Assembly (NCBI GenBank): GCA_013297885.1
Contig: JAAFIR010000019.1
Location: 30,979 to 94,978, forward strand
DNA: 64,000 nucleotides
Reading direction: 5' to 3'
From: Leptospirales bacterium
GTDB lineage: Bacteria; Spirochaetota; Leptospiria; Leptospirales; Leptospiraceae
Below the pieces are notes generated by a model, which worked only from the letters and a program-made list of their open reading frames with translations, did no database searches and was not told the DNA's origin. Each line of letters starts with the position of its first letter. Position 1 is the stretch's first letter. This document shows, in pieces, positions 55,031 to 63,989 of the stretch. The translations under genes were made by a program, and so were the position numbers.

Positions 55031-55058
55031 AGCATAGAAACGAACTGAAAAGGAACTC
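55031..55058 (+). repeat. Direct repeat unit 3, diverged
   Basis: AGCATAGAAACGAACTGAAA then AGGAACTC matches the second half of units 1 and 2. The GTCGTATAAC part is degraded. It lies downstream of the DUF1564-like pseudogene, so the three units bracket that gene. Confidence 0.5.
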
Positions 55059-55225
55059 TTTTTTTGACATAAGCAGTTGATTCTGTAAGTTTTTCCAAAA
55101 CAAATCAAATTTCTCAACAGAGAAAAATCATCTTGGCAAGAAAAATTCTTCAATTAAAATAAAATTTCACAATTCTACTTTTATACAAAAAAACTCTCCA
55201 ACTCAAATCAAATTTCTAAACACAA

Positions 55226-55413
55226 GGGAAAGAGATTGTAGCGTTTCTCAATACTATCCTAAAAAATTCTTTTTTTTACACCACAAATTATTGAGAAGTA
55301 GCGAAAAGCTCGGTTTTTTCTCACCTAACCCAGTATGATGTGAATTGAATAATATTCTAAAAAGCTATATCTTGTGAGAAAGGAAAAAGGGTTAGGTGAG
55401 AAAAAATTCCCCC
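55226..55413 (-). repeat. Structured repeat copy M
   Basis: Read on the minus strand, GGGAA (left end, inside GGGGGAA to 55413) pairs with TTCCC (55226-55230). Hairpin I is TTTTCTCACCTAACCC with GGGTTAGGTGAGAAAA (55315-55406). The linker CCGAGCTTTTCGCTACTTCT follows. Arm II is TCAATA with TATTGA. The right end is ACGCTACAATCTCTTTCCC. It sits just downstream of the chemosensory operon's last gene. Confidence 0.82.
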
Positions 55414-55421
55414 AAAAAAAA

Positions 55422-57440
55422 TTATTTCCCTAATGTCCAAACCCCATCCCAATTTTTTGGAATAGATTTTTGAAATGCTCTACATCTTTTTACAAAAACT
55501 AAAGATGGAGAATTTTCTTTGTGAATTGAATTTGGCTCTAATTGATAGGACTTGATAAAATAGTTTTCAGCAGTTTTAAATTTTCCAAGTTTATAAAATT
55601 CTTTTCCTTTTTGAAAAATCTCTACTAATTTTTTTTCTTTATCAGTAGAATAATTATTTTTTTGAATTACTTCATAAGTATAAGCAGCTTCATCTTTTCC
55701 ATAAACTCTAATAGAATCAATTTCTCTGATCAAAAATTCATCCCCAATTAATTTTTTTGTATTACTTGCAATTAAATTGGAAGTTCCATAATATTTATTT
55801 GCAGCTTCAAGTCTTGCAGCTAAATTTACATTATCACCAATAATAGTTAAATCAATTCTAGCATCAGGGCTTCCGATATCACATAAAATAATTTCTCCTG
55901 AATTCATTCCATATCTCAATTTAATTGGGTCTAATTTTAAAATTTGTTTTGATAAATTTAATTTTTTTAATTCATCTCGAATCACTAAATAAGAACGAAT
56001 CATGTTTTTTGCATTTTCTGAATTCTCATCGAGCATCCAATAAGCAAGACAAGCATCCCCCATAAATTTATCTATATCACCTTTGTATTCATGGATAAGT
56101 TTTGTTACCATATCAAAAACTGTGTTCACCTGTTCTACAACTGAATGTGGTTCATATTTTTCACACCTGCTTGTGAAGTTTACCATATCCAAAAATAAAA
56201 TAGATGCAAATTTTTTATCTGCTCGAATTCCACCTTCTCCAGTTTGACCAAAGCTAGCTTTTTCAGAAGCAATTTGAATAGATGAACGCGAAAGATATTT
56301 TAATAATTCTTTTTTCTCTTGTCCAGATCGTTTATCAGCGAGTATCCGCTCAGCACTAGCGAGCAAAGTATCCATTGAAAAAGGTTTACTAATTACACCG
56401 GCAAGACCCATATTGGTAATCATTTTAAAATCTGATTCATTTTCTCTGGAAGTGACAACGATTACAGATGGTTTTACATCTGGATTTAAAGATTTTAAAT
56501 AACCAGACAAATCCATTGCAGTTCCATCTTCAGAATCCATTTCAGTGATGATTAAATCAAAACTAAATTTTTTACAAAGTTTTATTGCTGTTTGAATAGA
56601 AGTTGTCGTTCTAACTGAAAAACCTTGTTTACGTAAAGACTTGGATACATTTGATGAAATTTTTTCATCAGGCTCAATGAGTAAAATATATTCTCTTCCA
56701 CTTAAAGATTGTCTAAAATGTCTATTGATACGCTCTAATAATTCTCCTATCACAACAGGTTTAGTGATGTATTCATCCACACCTGAATGAAAACCTTTTT
56801 GAATATCAGATTGTGAGCCAAGAGTACTTGACATGATTATATAAGTATCTGAAATACTTGGAGAATTTCTGATCGCAGAACAAACTTCAAACCCATTCAT
56901 ATATGGCATTTCAATATCACAGATGATGAGTTCAGGTTTATTTGAAAGAGCCATCTCCAAACCTTCTTTCCCATCATAAGCCTCAAAAATTACATAACCA
57001 GCATTTGATAAAGGTCCAACTAAATGCGAATGAACTAATTTGGAATCATCTATAATTAAAAGTTTGTGAGAATTATCTAAATACCTCTTAATTGTTTTTT
57101 CAATTTCAGAAAAATCAACTGGCATTTGAAAAAATTTATCAGTTACATTAATTGCATCTTCTTCCATTTCATAATCAGAAGATAAAAATATAATTCTAGT
57201 TTCATAACCATAAATTCGTTTTATTTTTCTTGCTAAATCCAAAAGCTCAATTTCATTTTTATCGGATTGAAGTATAAAAATAGATTTTTTTAGTTCAGAA
57301 ATTCTTTTATAAATTTCCTTATAATCAATATCTTGAACTGAAAATTTTGTTTCAGCAAAACATTTTTTTAAATAAGTATGATAGGTTTCGTCTTCGATTG
57401 ATAAAAAAATGGAACCAGATTGGTTTTTGTATGTTTCCAA
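55422..57440 (-). CDS. Multi-receiver class III adenylate cyclase with TPR tail
   Basis: The protein has 672 residues. Residues about 1-115 are a receiver-like domain without clear catalytic residues. A full receiver (about 128-245) has LLIIDDSK and the phospho-Asp in LIICDIEMPYMNG. A third receiver-like domain (about 250-372) has LIIT-E in place of the usual Asp pattern. The cyclase domain (about 405-590) shows SILFLDMVNF (metal Asp), IDKFMGDACLAYW (metal Asp plus a substrate-specifying Lys) and LTIIGDNVNLAARLE. The Lys/Thr pair predicts ATP, hence cAMP. A short TPR-like tail (about 600-655) follows. It is coupled to the CheA-like gene and is its likely output. Confidence 0.87.
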   Translation of the reverse strand: METYKNQSGSIFLSIEDETYHTYLKKCFAETKFSVQDIDYKEIYKRISELKKSIFILQSDKNEIELLDLARKIKRIYGYETRIIFLSSDYEMEEDAINVTDKFFQMPVDFSEIEKTIKRYLDNSHKLLIIDDSKLVHSHLVGPLSNAGYVIFEAYDGKEGLEMALSNKPELIICDIEMPYMNGFEVCSAIRNSPSISDTYIIMSSTLGSQSDIQKGFHSGVDEYITKPVVIGELLERINRHFRQSLSGREYILLIEPDEKISSNVSKSLRKQGFSVRTTTSIQTAIKLCKKFSFDLIITEMDSEDGTAMDLSGYLKSLNPDVKPSVIVVTSRENESDFKMITNMGLAGVISKPFSMDTLLASAERILADKRSGQEKKELLKYLSRSSIQIASEKASFGQTGEGGIRADKKFASILFLDMVNFTSRCEKYEPHSVVEQVNTVFDMVTKLIHEYKGDIDKFMGDACLAYWMLDENSENAKNMIRSYLVIRDELKKLNLSKQILKLDPIKLRYGMNSGEIILCDIGSPDARIDLTIIGDNVNLAARLEAANKYYGTSNLIASNTKKLIGDEFLIREIDSIRVYGKDEAAYTYEVIQKNNYSTDKEKKLVEIFQKGKEFYKLGKFKTAENYFIKSYQLEPNSIHKENSPSLVFVKRCRAFQKSIPKNWDGVWTLGK

Positions 57441-60437
57441 TTAATTTTCTCCAGAAGTATATTGTTTTACTAATTTAGTTAAAATTTCATTGTCCACAGG
57501 TTTTTCCAAAAATTCATTTGCACCCACTTTAATTCCTCTTTCTCTATCTTCACGGGAATTTTTGGAAGTGATTACAATTATTGGAATTGTTCTGTACAAA
57601 GGAATACTTCTGAGTCTCGATACTAAATCAAATCCATCCATTAAAGGCATTACTAAGTCCACACATAATAAGGAATATTTTTTGATTCGCACCATTTTTA
57701 ATGCATCAAATCCATTTTCAGCTTCATCAACTGAATACCCAAGTTTCGAAAGAGTTGATTTAATTGCTCTTCTTTGCAAGGAAGAATCATCCACAACAAG
57801 AACACTAATATCTTCTTTTGGAGAATCAACACTTACAACTTGATTTGAATAAGAAATATTTGTTTCAGATAAAATTTCTTTTGGGTTTAAAACTAATACT
57901 AATCTTCTATCACTTAAAATCGTACAACCCATTATATAAGGAACTTTTTTTAGTACACTTCCTAAGTTTTTGATAACAATTTCTTGCCTGCCTAAAATAT
58001 TCTCCACAATCAAACCAATTTTTTCTTCCCCATCAGAAAGAATGATTACATTAACTTCTGAAGTTAAAAACTCAGCTCCACCATTTTGTAATATTTTAGA
58101 AAGAAAAGTTAGATTAATTACTTCATTTCTCAAATGGTATAAAATTTTATTTCCAACAATTTCTAATTCATTTCGATTGATTGTCAAAATTTCATCCACA
58201 GATCCCATTGGTAGTGCAAGAGATTGATCTGAAGATTCAAATACCAAAACTCTTACCACAGCCAATGTCAAAGGAATTTTTAAATACAAAATTGTTCCTT
58301 TTCCAATTTGGGATTTGATTTCAATAGATCCTTGTAGTTGTGAAATTGTGGAATAAACTACATCCATTCCAACACCTCTACCACTTAATTCAGTGACTTC
58401 AGTTACTGTTGAAAAGCCTGGTGCAAAAATAAATTCTAAAATTTCTTTTTCAGAAAGTGAACTAGTTTTATCAGCTGAAACAATTCCTTTTTCAATTGCT
58501 TTGTTTAAAACTTTTACTTGGTCTATTCCTTTTCCATCGTCAGAAATTTCTATGACAGCAAACGAACCCATATAATAAGATGAAATTTTTATCACACCAA
58601 ATTCTGGTTTTCCAAGAGTTACTCTTTCGTCTTCTGTTTCAATTCCATGATCTATTGAGTTGCGGATAATATGAATTAAAGGATCAGCTAGAGAATTTAT
58701 CATCACTCTGTCTAGTTCTGTTTCACCACCAATTAATTCTAATTTAATTTTTTTATTTGCCTGTCTTGCTGTGTCTCTAACTAAACCGGGGAATCTTTCT
58801 AACAAAGTGGAAATGGGAACCATTCTGAAATTCATCACACCATTTTGTAAACGAGAAGTGAATCCTTCCAAATTTTCCACATTTTTAAGCATTGTATTTT
58901 TTAAATCTTGAAATGAAATTAACTGCAAAGTTAATTCTTCACTAAGAGTTAATTCTTCTCTAGCAAATTCAGATTTTAATTCATTATAAAATGGTTTTAC
59001 AATTTCTTCTAATTCAGTTCTGGATACAGAAACTTGATTGGAATTTAAAAAAGAATTTAATTCGCTAATTACAATTTCATTTGCTCTTTGAAATCTAGAT
59101 AATAATCTATCTGGTTCAAATTCTTTGGAATGAGCCAAAGCTCTTTTGATGTCTCTGATATTTCTTGTTAAAACAGAAATTTGTTCTTGGAATTGAAGTC
59201 TTGTGATAGATAATTCTGATGAAGTATTAATCACATCATCCAATTTGTCAATACTCACTCGAATTGATTCTGCTTGTCTTTCTTTGATTTTTGCAATAGG
59301 TGCAGATTTAATTTCTTCCCCAGATTCTTTTTTGTTTAATTCAGAAATTTCTTTTTTGATCGTTTGTATTTGATCAAATTTTTTTAATTTTTCTTCAATT
59401 CCTGTTTCTATTTTTTTTGTATCATCATACTCATAAATTTTTAAAAGTAATGAATTGATTTTAGTTCTTATCGGACCTTTGGAAGCAACCTCGTCCAACA
59501 TCTCCATTAGTAATTTTTTTCCATAAAGTAAAATATCTATTATGATTTCATTTACTTCTAGTTTTTGTTTTCTTAATTTATCTAATAAGTCTTCTAAAGC
59601 GTGAGAAAGTTTTTCCATTTTCCCAACTTTTAAAATTCTAGTTCCACCTTTAATAGTGTGTAAAGAGCGAAATAAATCATTTAAAATCTCAATGCTTTTT
59701 GGATTTTCTTCTAGCTCAACTAATTTGTTTTCAATTTTTCCAAGGTTCTCATAAGACTCTTCATAAAAATCACTAATTAAAGTAATTTTATCAACAGGAA
59801 TATTTAATTCTTCTGGGTCATCGTCTTTATCTGAAAGATGAATTGTTTCAATATTTTCGTTTGAGTTTGTAATTTTTTTTTCAGACTCTAATTTTTCTTT
59901 AAATATTTTTTTTTCATTTACAAGATTATTTTCAAATTCCCCATTGGAATTTTTCTGGGTTTGTTCTTTTTTTTCTAAATAAGATTCAAGAGGTTTTTGC
60001 AAATATACTTTTGCTTCTTCAACAAGTAATGAAGTATTTTTTGCAGAAGATTGTTTGGTTTTCCAGTCTTCTGAAATATCTTTTAAATTTTCAAAAATAA
60101 GTTTAGATAAATAATCAAATGAATGAATATGAATTGTATTTAATTTTCTAGCTGAATCAAAAATAAATTCTAAAATTCCAAATAAATGTTTTGCTTTTTG
60201 TAAATTAAATAAATTACACATTCCATAAGATTTATGTGCAAAACGATACAATTGATGAATTAATTCTTCTTTGTCTTCTGAAATATCATAATTAGTTAGA
60301 TTTTGAATTAAACTTGAAATTTCTGAATTTATTTTTTCAACAAACTTCAAAATCATTTTAGAGTTATGTTGGTCTGTTGAAATAGTTTCAATTTCTGAAT
60401 CTTTTTCCCAAGCTTTTAATAAATCCAATGAATACAC
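57441..60437 (-). CDS. CheA-like hybrid kinase (Hpt-Hpt-P3-HATPase-CheW-REC)
   Basis: The protein has 998 residues. Two Hpt domains: FAHKSYGMCNLF (His about residue 69) and LFRSLHTIKGGTRIL (about 261). The dimerisation region (P3, about 395-470) is followed by the HATPase with LIHIIRNSIDHGIE and GRGVGMDVVYSTISQLQG. A CheW domain covers about 730-860, and a C-terminal receiver has VLVVDDSSLQRR and DLVMPLMDGFDLV (Asp about residue 926). There is no CheY-binding P2 domain. This resembles the Pil-Chp/FrzE group of CheA proteins rather than flagellar CheA. It is the central kinase of the operon. Confidence 0.92.
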   Translation of the reverse strand: MYSLDLLKAWEKDSEIETISTDQHNSKMILKFVEKINSEISSLIQNLTNYDISEDKEELIHQLYRFAHKSYGMCNLFNLQKAKHLFGILEFIFDSARKLNTIHIHSFDYLSKLIFENLKDISEDWKTKQSSAKNTSLLVEEAKVYLQKPLESYLEKKEQTQKNSNGEFENNLVNEKKIFKEKLESEKKITNSNENIETIHLSDKDDDPEELNIPVDKITLISDFYEESYENLGKIENKLVELEENPKSIEILNDLFRSLHTIKGGTRILKVGKMEKLSHALEDLLDKLRKQKLEVNEIIIDILLYGKKLLMEMLDEVASKGPIRTKINSLLLKIYEYDDTKKIETGIEEKLKKFDQIQTIKKEISELNKKESGEEIKSAPIAKIKERQAESIRVSIDKLDDVINTSSELSITRLQFQEQISVLTRNIRDIKRALAHSKEFEPDRLLSRFQRANEIVISELNSFLNSNQVSVSRTELEEIVKPFYNELKSEFAREELTLSEELTLQLISFQDLKNTMLKNVENLEGFTSRLQNGVMNFRMVPISTLLERFPGLVRDTARQANKKIKLELIGGETELDRVMINSLADPLIHIIRNSIDHGIETEDERVTLGKPEFGVIKISSYYMGSFAVIEISDDGKGIDQVKVLNKAIEKGIVSADKTSSLSEKEILEFIFAPGFSTVTEVTELSGRGVGMDVVYSTISQLQGSIEIKSQIGKGTILYLKIPLTLAVVRVLVFESSDQSLALPMGSVDEILTINRNELEIVGNKILYHLRNEVINLTFLSKILQNGGAEFLTSEVNVIILSDGEEKIGLIVENILGRQEIVIKNLGSVLKKVPYIMGCTILSDRRLVLVLNPKEILSETNISYSNQVVSVDSPKEDISVLVVDDSSLQRRAIKSTLSKLGYSVDEAENGFDALKMVRIKKYSLLCVDLVMPLMDGFDLVSRLRSIPLYRTIPIIVITSKNSREDRERGIKVGANEFLEKPVDNEILTKLVKQYTSGEN

Positions 60438-60441
60438 TGGT

Positions 60442-61401
60442 TTATCCTTCTCTCAAACTATATTTTTTTAAAACATTTGCATGAATTAAATTTTTAGCTG
60501 AAATCATTAATAAAGTTTGTTTTTGGTATTGTAAAACTCCACTTGTGTATTCTGAGATTGTTCCGTTTAATACTTCTTCTGCGGCTTGAATAGATGTTTT
60601 ATCAATTTCTTTCATTTTGGAAATTGAATCCACACATAATGCTACTTCTAAACCATCTTGTTGTAATATAACAAATTTTGCATTTTCATTTAAAGTTCTT
60701 GGTGGCAGATCTAAATAAATCGACACATCTAAACAAGGAATAATTTTTCCTCTTAAATTGATTAAACCTCTTAACATCGGTTCCACTTTAAATAATGGTG
60801 TAACTTCTAATCCTTCCAAAACTTCCATTACTTCTGAAATTGGTACACCAAAATTTAATTTTTGAATTGTAAAAAAAATAAATTTTTCAGTGGCAGCTTC
60901 TTGAAAATTTTTTTTAGTTAAAGTATCTTCATCAGATTTTAATGCTAACTGCATTTTAAAAATATTTTTATAATGTTTTAAAATTAATTTATCATATAAA
61001 ATGGCTAAAGATTTTCCTTCAGTCATGGATAAAGCAGCTAAAAAACTTTTTTCAGATTCATTTTCTTTTATTTTTTGAAATGGCAAATGAAGGATTTTAT
61101 AAAATTTTTCCATTAGAATAGCTAGTTTAAATCCATCTTCTTGTAGAATTACTATACTTGGATTTTTGGGAATATTTGATTTTAATGGATTTAATAATTT
61201 GGATGGATCAATTACTGGAATTGCAAGTCCTCTATGGGAAACCAAACCAACTACTAATTCATCTGGAAGTGGAGAATCAAGTAGGGTAATTGCTTCTTCC
61301 ACTTCTTCAATTACAGAAAGTCTCACGGCATAATAAATATTTTTATAAGCAAATACAAATTGTTTAGAGTCTGAACCGTTTAATTTTAAAATATCAGACA
61401 T
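60442..61401 (-). CDS. Tandem CheW coupling protein
   Basis: The protein has 319 residues with two CheW-like domains. Domain one (about 10-150): FVFAYKNIYYAVRLSVIEEV, VGLVSHRGLAIPVIDPSKLL. Domain two (about 165-310): FFTIQKLNFGVPISEVMEVL, MLRGLINLRGKIIPCLDVSIYLDL. Two CheW units in one chain can bridge several kinases or receptors. The gene ends five bases before the CheA-like gene and begins just after the receptor gene, so it is the coupling element of this signalling cluster. Confidence 0.88.
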   Translation of the reverse strand: MSDILKLNGSDSKQFVFAYKNIYYAVRLSVIEEVEEAITLLDSPLPDELVVGLVSHRGLAIPVIDPSKLLNPLKSNIPKNPSIVILQEDGFKLAILMEKFYKILHLPFQKIKENESEKSFLAALSMTEGKSLAILYDKLILKHYKNIFKMQLALKSDEDTLTKKNFQEAATEKFIFFTIQKLNFGVPISEVMEVLEGLEVTPLFKVEPMLRGLINLRGKIIPCLDVSIYLDLPPRTLNENAKFVILQQDGLEVALCVDSISKMKEIDKTSIQAAEEVLNGTISEYTSGVLQYQKQTLLMISAKNLIHANVLKKYSLREG

Positions 61402-61403
61402 GT

Positions 61404-63440
61404 TTATTCATAACCTTTTGGTTGTAAAATTAACACTGACCAAGATTTTCCTCTATAACGATTATAACCCTCAGTTCTAGCATACCCAATTAACATCACT
61501 TGATTGGATTCTAAATCTCTTTCAACAATAAAACCATTTCCACCCTCTGAAACTCTTTTAAATGCTTCGTATTTAGAAAAATCTTTTTTTAAAAAATCTC
61601 TACTATCTGATGAAGAAATCACTAGCCCCTGTGAATTTAAAAGATAAATTTTACAATCGGAATATACAAGAGCTGCATTTGTAATTTCAACAGCAAAATT
61701 CCAATTAAAATGATTTGTCAGTACACCAATAATTTGTCCAAATTTATTTTTTACAGGTGCACAATAAGAAATTGTATAACCACCCACCATATCAGAACGA
61801 TACATATCAGTAACAATTAAATTTCCTTGAATAGCTTGTTGAAACCAATCTTTATCAGAAATATCACTTCCAATTAAATCTTGTCTAATTCCAGCAGCAC
61901 AAATAATTCCTTTTCGATTTAATAAATGAATATCGTGATATACTTCATAAATTCCATGAAGATCTTTTAGAAGAGCAGAAGTTTTTTCTGAGCCTTCACC
62001 AAATTCAGCACATAAAATCACTTCTTCAAATGTACTAAATGCTTGCACATCACAATTTCTTTCAAATAAATTTCTATCCACTTTGTCTATTGTATCAAAT
62101 GCAGCATCAGCAAGTCTTGTGGAAACAGTTTCACGAACAATATGATTCAAGGAATCAAGAGTTGTATTTATTTCTTCAGTGAGTAAATCTGATTTAGAAG
62201 AAAATGCTCTCACTTCTTCAGCTAAAACTGAAAATGCTCTACCTTGGTCTCCAGCTCTATCAGCTCTAATTGCTGCATTTAGAGCAAGAGTAGTAGTAAC
62301 ATTATTAATTTTATTTATGGATTCAATTGATTCACCAAGTTGATGAGTGATTTGAAGAAGTTGATCATTTACATCTTCAGAATGTGCATGATTAAAATTA
62401 TTTTGGTCAGAATTTTTATCAAAAGAATCTTCAAAACTTTCAATCACAACTCTTGGATTTTCTATTAAAACAGGCTCATCTACAATTATAGACCAACCTT
62501 TTCCTGAATAAGAATTATAACCTCTTGTGTGAGAATAACCATTTGCTTTCCATTGTCCGTTTCTAGAAGATTCAATGCTATAACCTCTTAAACCTTCAAT
62601 TGCTTTTTCACCAGCTCCAAGCCATAATAAATTATCTTTTAAAATATCTCTTTTTTTTGTAGAAGAAATAATTGTTCCATCTGAAGAGATTAAGTAGATT
62701 CTACAATTTTTTTCTAATTTGACTTTATCAATCATATCATAAATATAATGCCAATTAAATCTTGTGGACAGTACACCAATTGTATTTTTATTTTGATCTT
62801 TTACAGGAGCTGAATAGGAAACTGTAAAATTTTTTACAGATTCAGAATAATACATATCAGTTACATAAACAGAACCAGATCCAACAACTTTTTTAAACCA
62901 AGGTCTTTCGGATTGATTGGTTTGAATGAGATGAGGATTTTTTCCAGCAGCAATTACATTTCCATCAATATCCAATAAAAGTATGTCGTGATAAACTTCG
63001 TATATATCTACTAAGTTTTTCATCAAAGAAATTGCTTGGTCATTTCCAAATCGATTTAGACAAGAATTTACAATTGCTTCAAAACTTGCCCAAGCTTGGC
63101 AATCACAATTTCTTTCAAATAAATTTCTATCAATTTTATCAATGATGTCAATCGACAAATCAGCAAGACGAACTGCAATTGCTTTGGCACAAGAAATTCT
63201 TAAGTTTTCAATTAGTCCTTGGATCTCGTTAAAAGATTCTTCAGACCTAGTGGAAAGTGTTCTAACTTGTTCAGATAAAGAGGAAAAATTATCAGAAAGT
63301 TGTGCTGTTCTAGAGGATTCAATTGCAGCATTAATAGCAATTAATTTTGTTGTGCTATTTATTTCTTTGATTTGTTTTAAAGTGCTTTCGATTTTTGCAG
63401 CTGCATCGATTAGCTGGGAACTAGTAGAAGTCGTTGACAT
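61404..63440 (-). CDS. Duplicated soluble receptor-like (MCP) protein with two Cache domains
   Basis: The protein has 678 residues and no transmembrane helix or signal peptide. It consists of two similar halves. Each has a coiled coil related to the methyl-accepting hairpin (EINSTTKLIAINAAIESS; INNVTTTLALNAAIRADRAG and SVLAEEVRAFSSKS), then a conserved segment (RLADLSIDIIDKIDRNLFERNCD; RLADAAFDTIDKVDRNLFERNCD), then a Cache-like domain (SERPWFKKVVGSGSVYVTDMY; SDKDWFQQAIQGNLIVTDMY). The ERNCD segment recalls a module (often ERTCDVRWWATD) found in other receptor-like proteins. Cytoplasmic Cache domains imply intracellular ligand sensing. It is first in the operon. Confidence 0.87.
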   Translation of the reverse strand: MSTTSTSSQLIDAAAKIESTLKQIKEINSTTKLIAINAAIESSRTAQLSDNFSSLSEQVRTLSTRSEESFNEIQGLIENLRISCAKAIAVRLADLSIDIIDKIDRNLFERNCDCQAWASFEAIVNSCLNRFGNDQAISLMKNLVDIYEVYHDILLLDIDGNVIAAGKNPHLIQTNQSERPWFKKVVGSGSVYVTDMYYSESVKNFTVSYSAPVKDQNKNTIGVLSTRFNWHYIYDMIDKVKLEKNCRIYLISSDGTIISSTKKRDILKDNLLWLGAGEKAIEGLRGYSIESSRNGQWKANGYSHTRGYNSYSGKGWSIIVDEPVLIENPRVVIESFEDSFDKNSDQNNFNHAHSEDVNDQLLQITHQLGESIESINKINNVTTTLALNAAIRADRAGDQGRAFSVLAEEVRAFSSKSDLLTEEINTTLDSLNHIVRETVSTRLADAAFDTIDKVDRNLFERNCDVQAFSTFEEVILCAEFGEGSEKTSALLKDLHGIYEVYHDIHLLNRKGIICAAGIRQDLIGSDISDKDWFQQAIQGNLIVTDMYRSDMVGGYTISYCAPVKNKFGQIIGVLTNHFNWNFAVEITNAALVYSDCKIYLLNSQGLVISSSDSRDFLKKDFSKYEAFKRVSEGGNGFIVERDLESNQVMLIGYARTEGYNRYRGKSWSVLILQPKGYE

Positions 63441-63723
63441 GGAATCACCTAAGAATATTTAAACTAAGTTTTAGATTAAAAATAATTATTCAAGAATAAT
63501 TATAAAAAAAATTGCATTTTGTAAATATTATGAAAAAAAATATTAAAATTTACAATCTTTTTTAAAAAACTATTAAATTGATTGCAATTTGCTATGAAAA
63601 TTGGATGTTTAATCTATTTTGATTAACTTTAATCATTTTTTTGAGAAAACATTCGTCAGGTAAAATTAAATTATAACCAGTTTTTGATTTTAGTTTATTT
63701 CAAAATCTTTTGTTTACAATTTT

Positions 63724-63879
63724 GGGCGATTCATTTCGGAGTTTTTAGATATTTTTTAAAATCAGCCTGTTCAAACGAAATGACCGTGCTTTCAACTACT
63801 TCTTGGGAATGAGCTTAATTCTTTGATTAAAACATTTTTTTTATTTGCACATTCCCAAGAAACGCTTCAATCCCTTTCC
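63724..63879 (+). repeat. Structured repeat copy I
   Basis: The left end is TTGGGCGATT (63722-63731). Hairpin I is TTCATTTCG with CGAAATGA, linker CCGTGCTTTCAACTACTTCT, arm II TTGGGAATG with CATTCCCAA, right end ACGCTTCAATCCCTTTCC. The two outer ends do not pair well in this copy. It lies upstream of the chemosensory operon. Confidence 0.78.
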
Positions 63880-63896
63880 ATTAGATAAAAAGGTGA

Positions 63897-63989
63897 CTTT
63901 TTTCCTGTTTTAAATTATCAGTAAAAAAGTTCACCGAACAAACTGTAGAAGAAGCCTACCATCACTTTCAAGGTTTACAACCTAACTAG
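63897..63989 (+). other. Possible gene tail and attC-like start at window edge
   Basis: An open frame ends LSVKKFTEQTVEEAYHH, FQGLQPN and a stop at 63987-63989. The bases ACCTAAC (63980-63986) fit the RYYYAAC core of an integron attC R'' box, followed by TAGCG and AACAAGGC. Only the first 20 bases are visible, so this is suggestive only. The remaining 63441-63723 region is AT-rich with no gene seen. Confidence 0.25.

Noticed and set aside
57490..58575. Several plus-strand frames opposite the CheA-like gene
   Set aside because: Antisense shadows of a well-supported kinase; their composition matches reversed HATPase and CheW codons.
63142..63462. Plus-strand frame opposite the receptor gene start
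   Set aside because: It mirrors the low-complexity coiled coil of the receptor. No domain is seen.
2001..63879. Structured repeats as ordinary transcription terminators
   Set aside because: They occur in both orientations, between divergent as well as convergent genes and inside one gene, with conserved linkers and no consistent T run.
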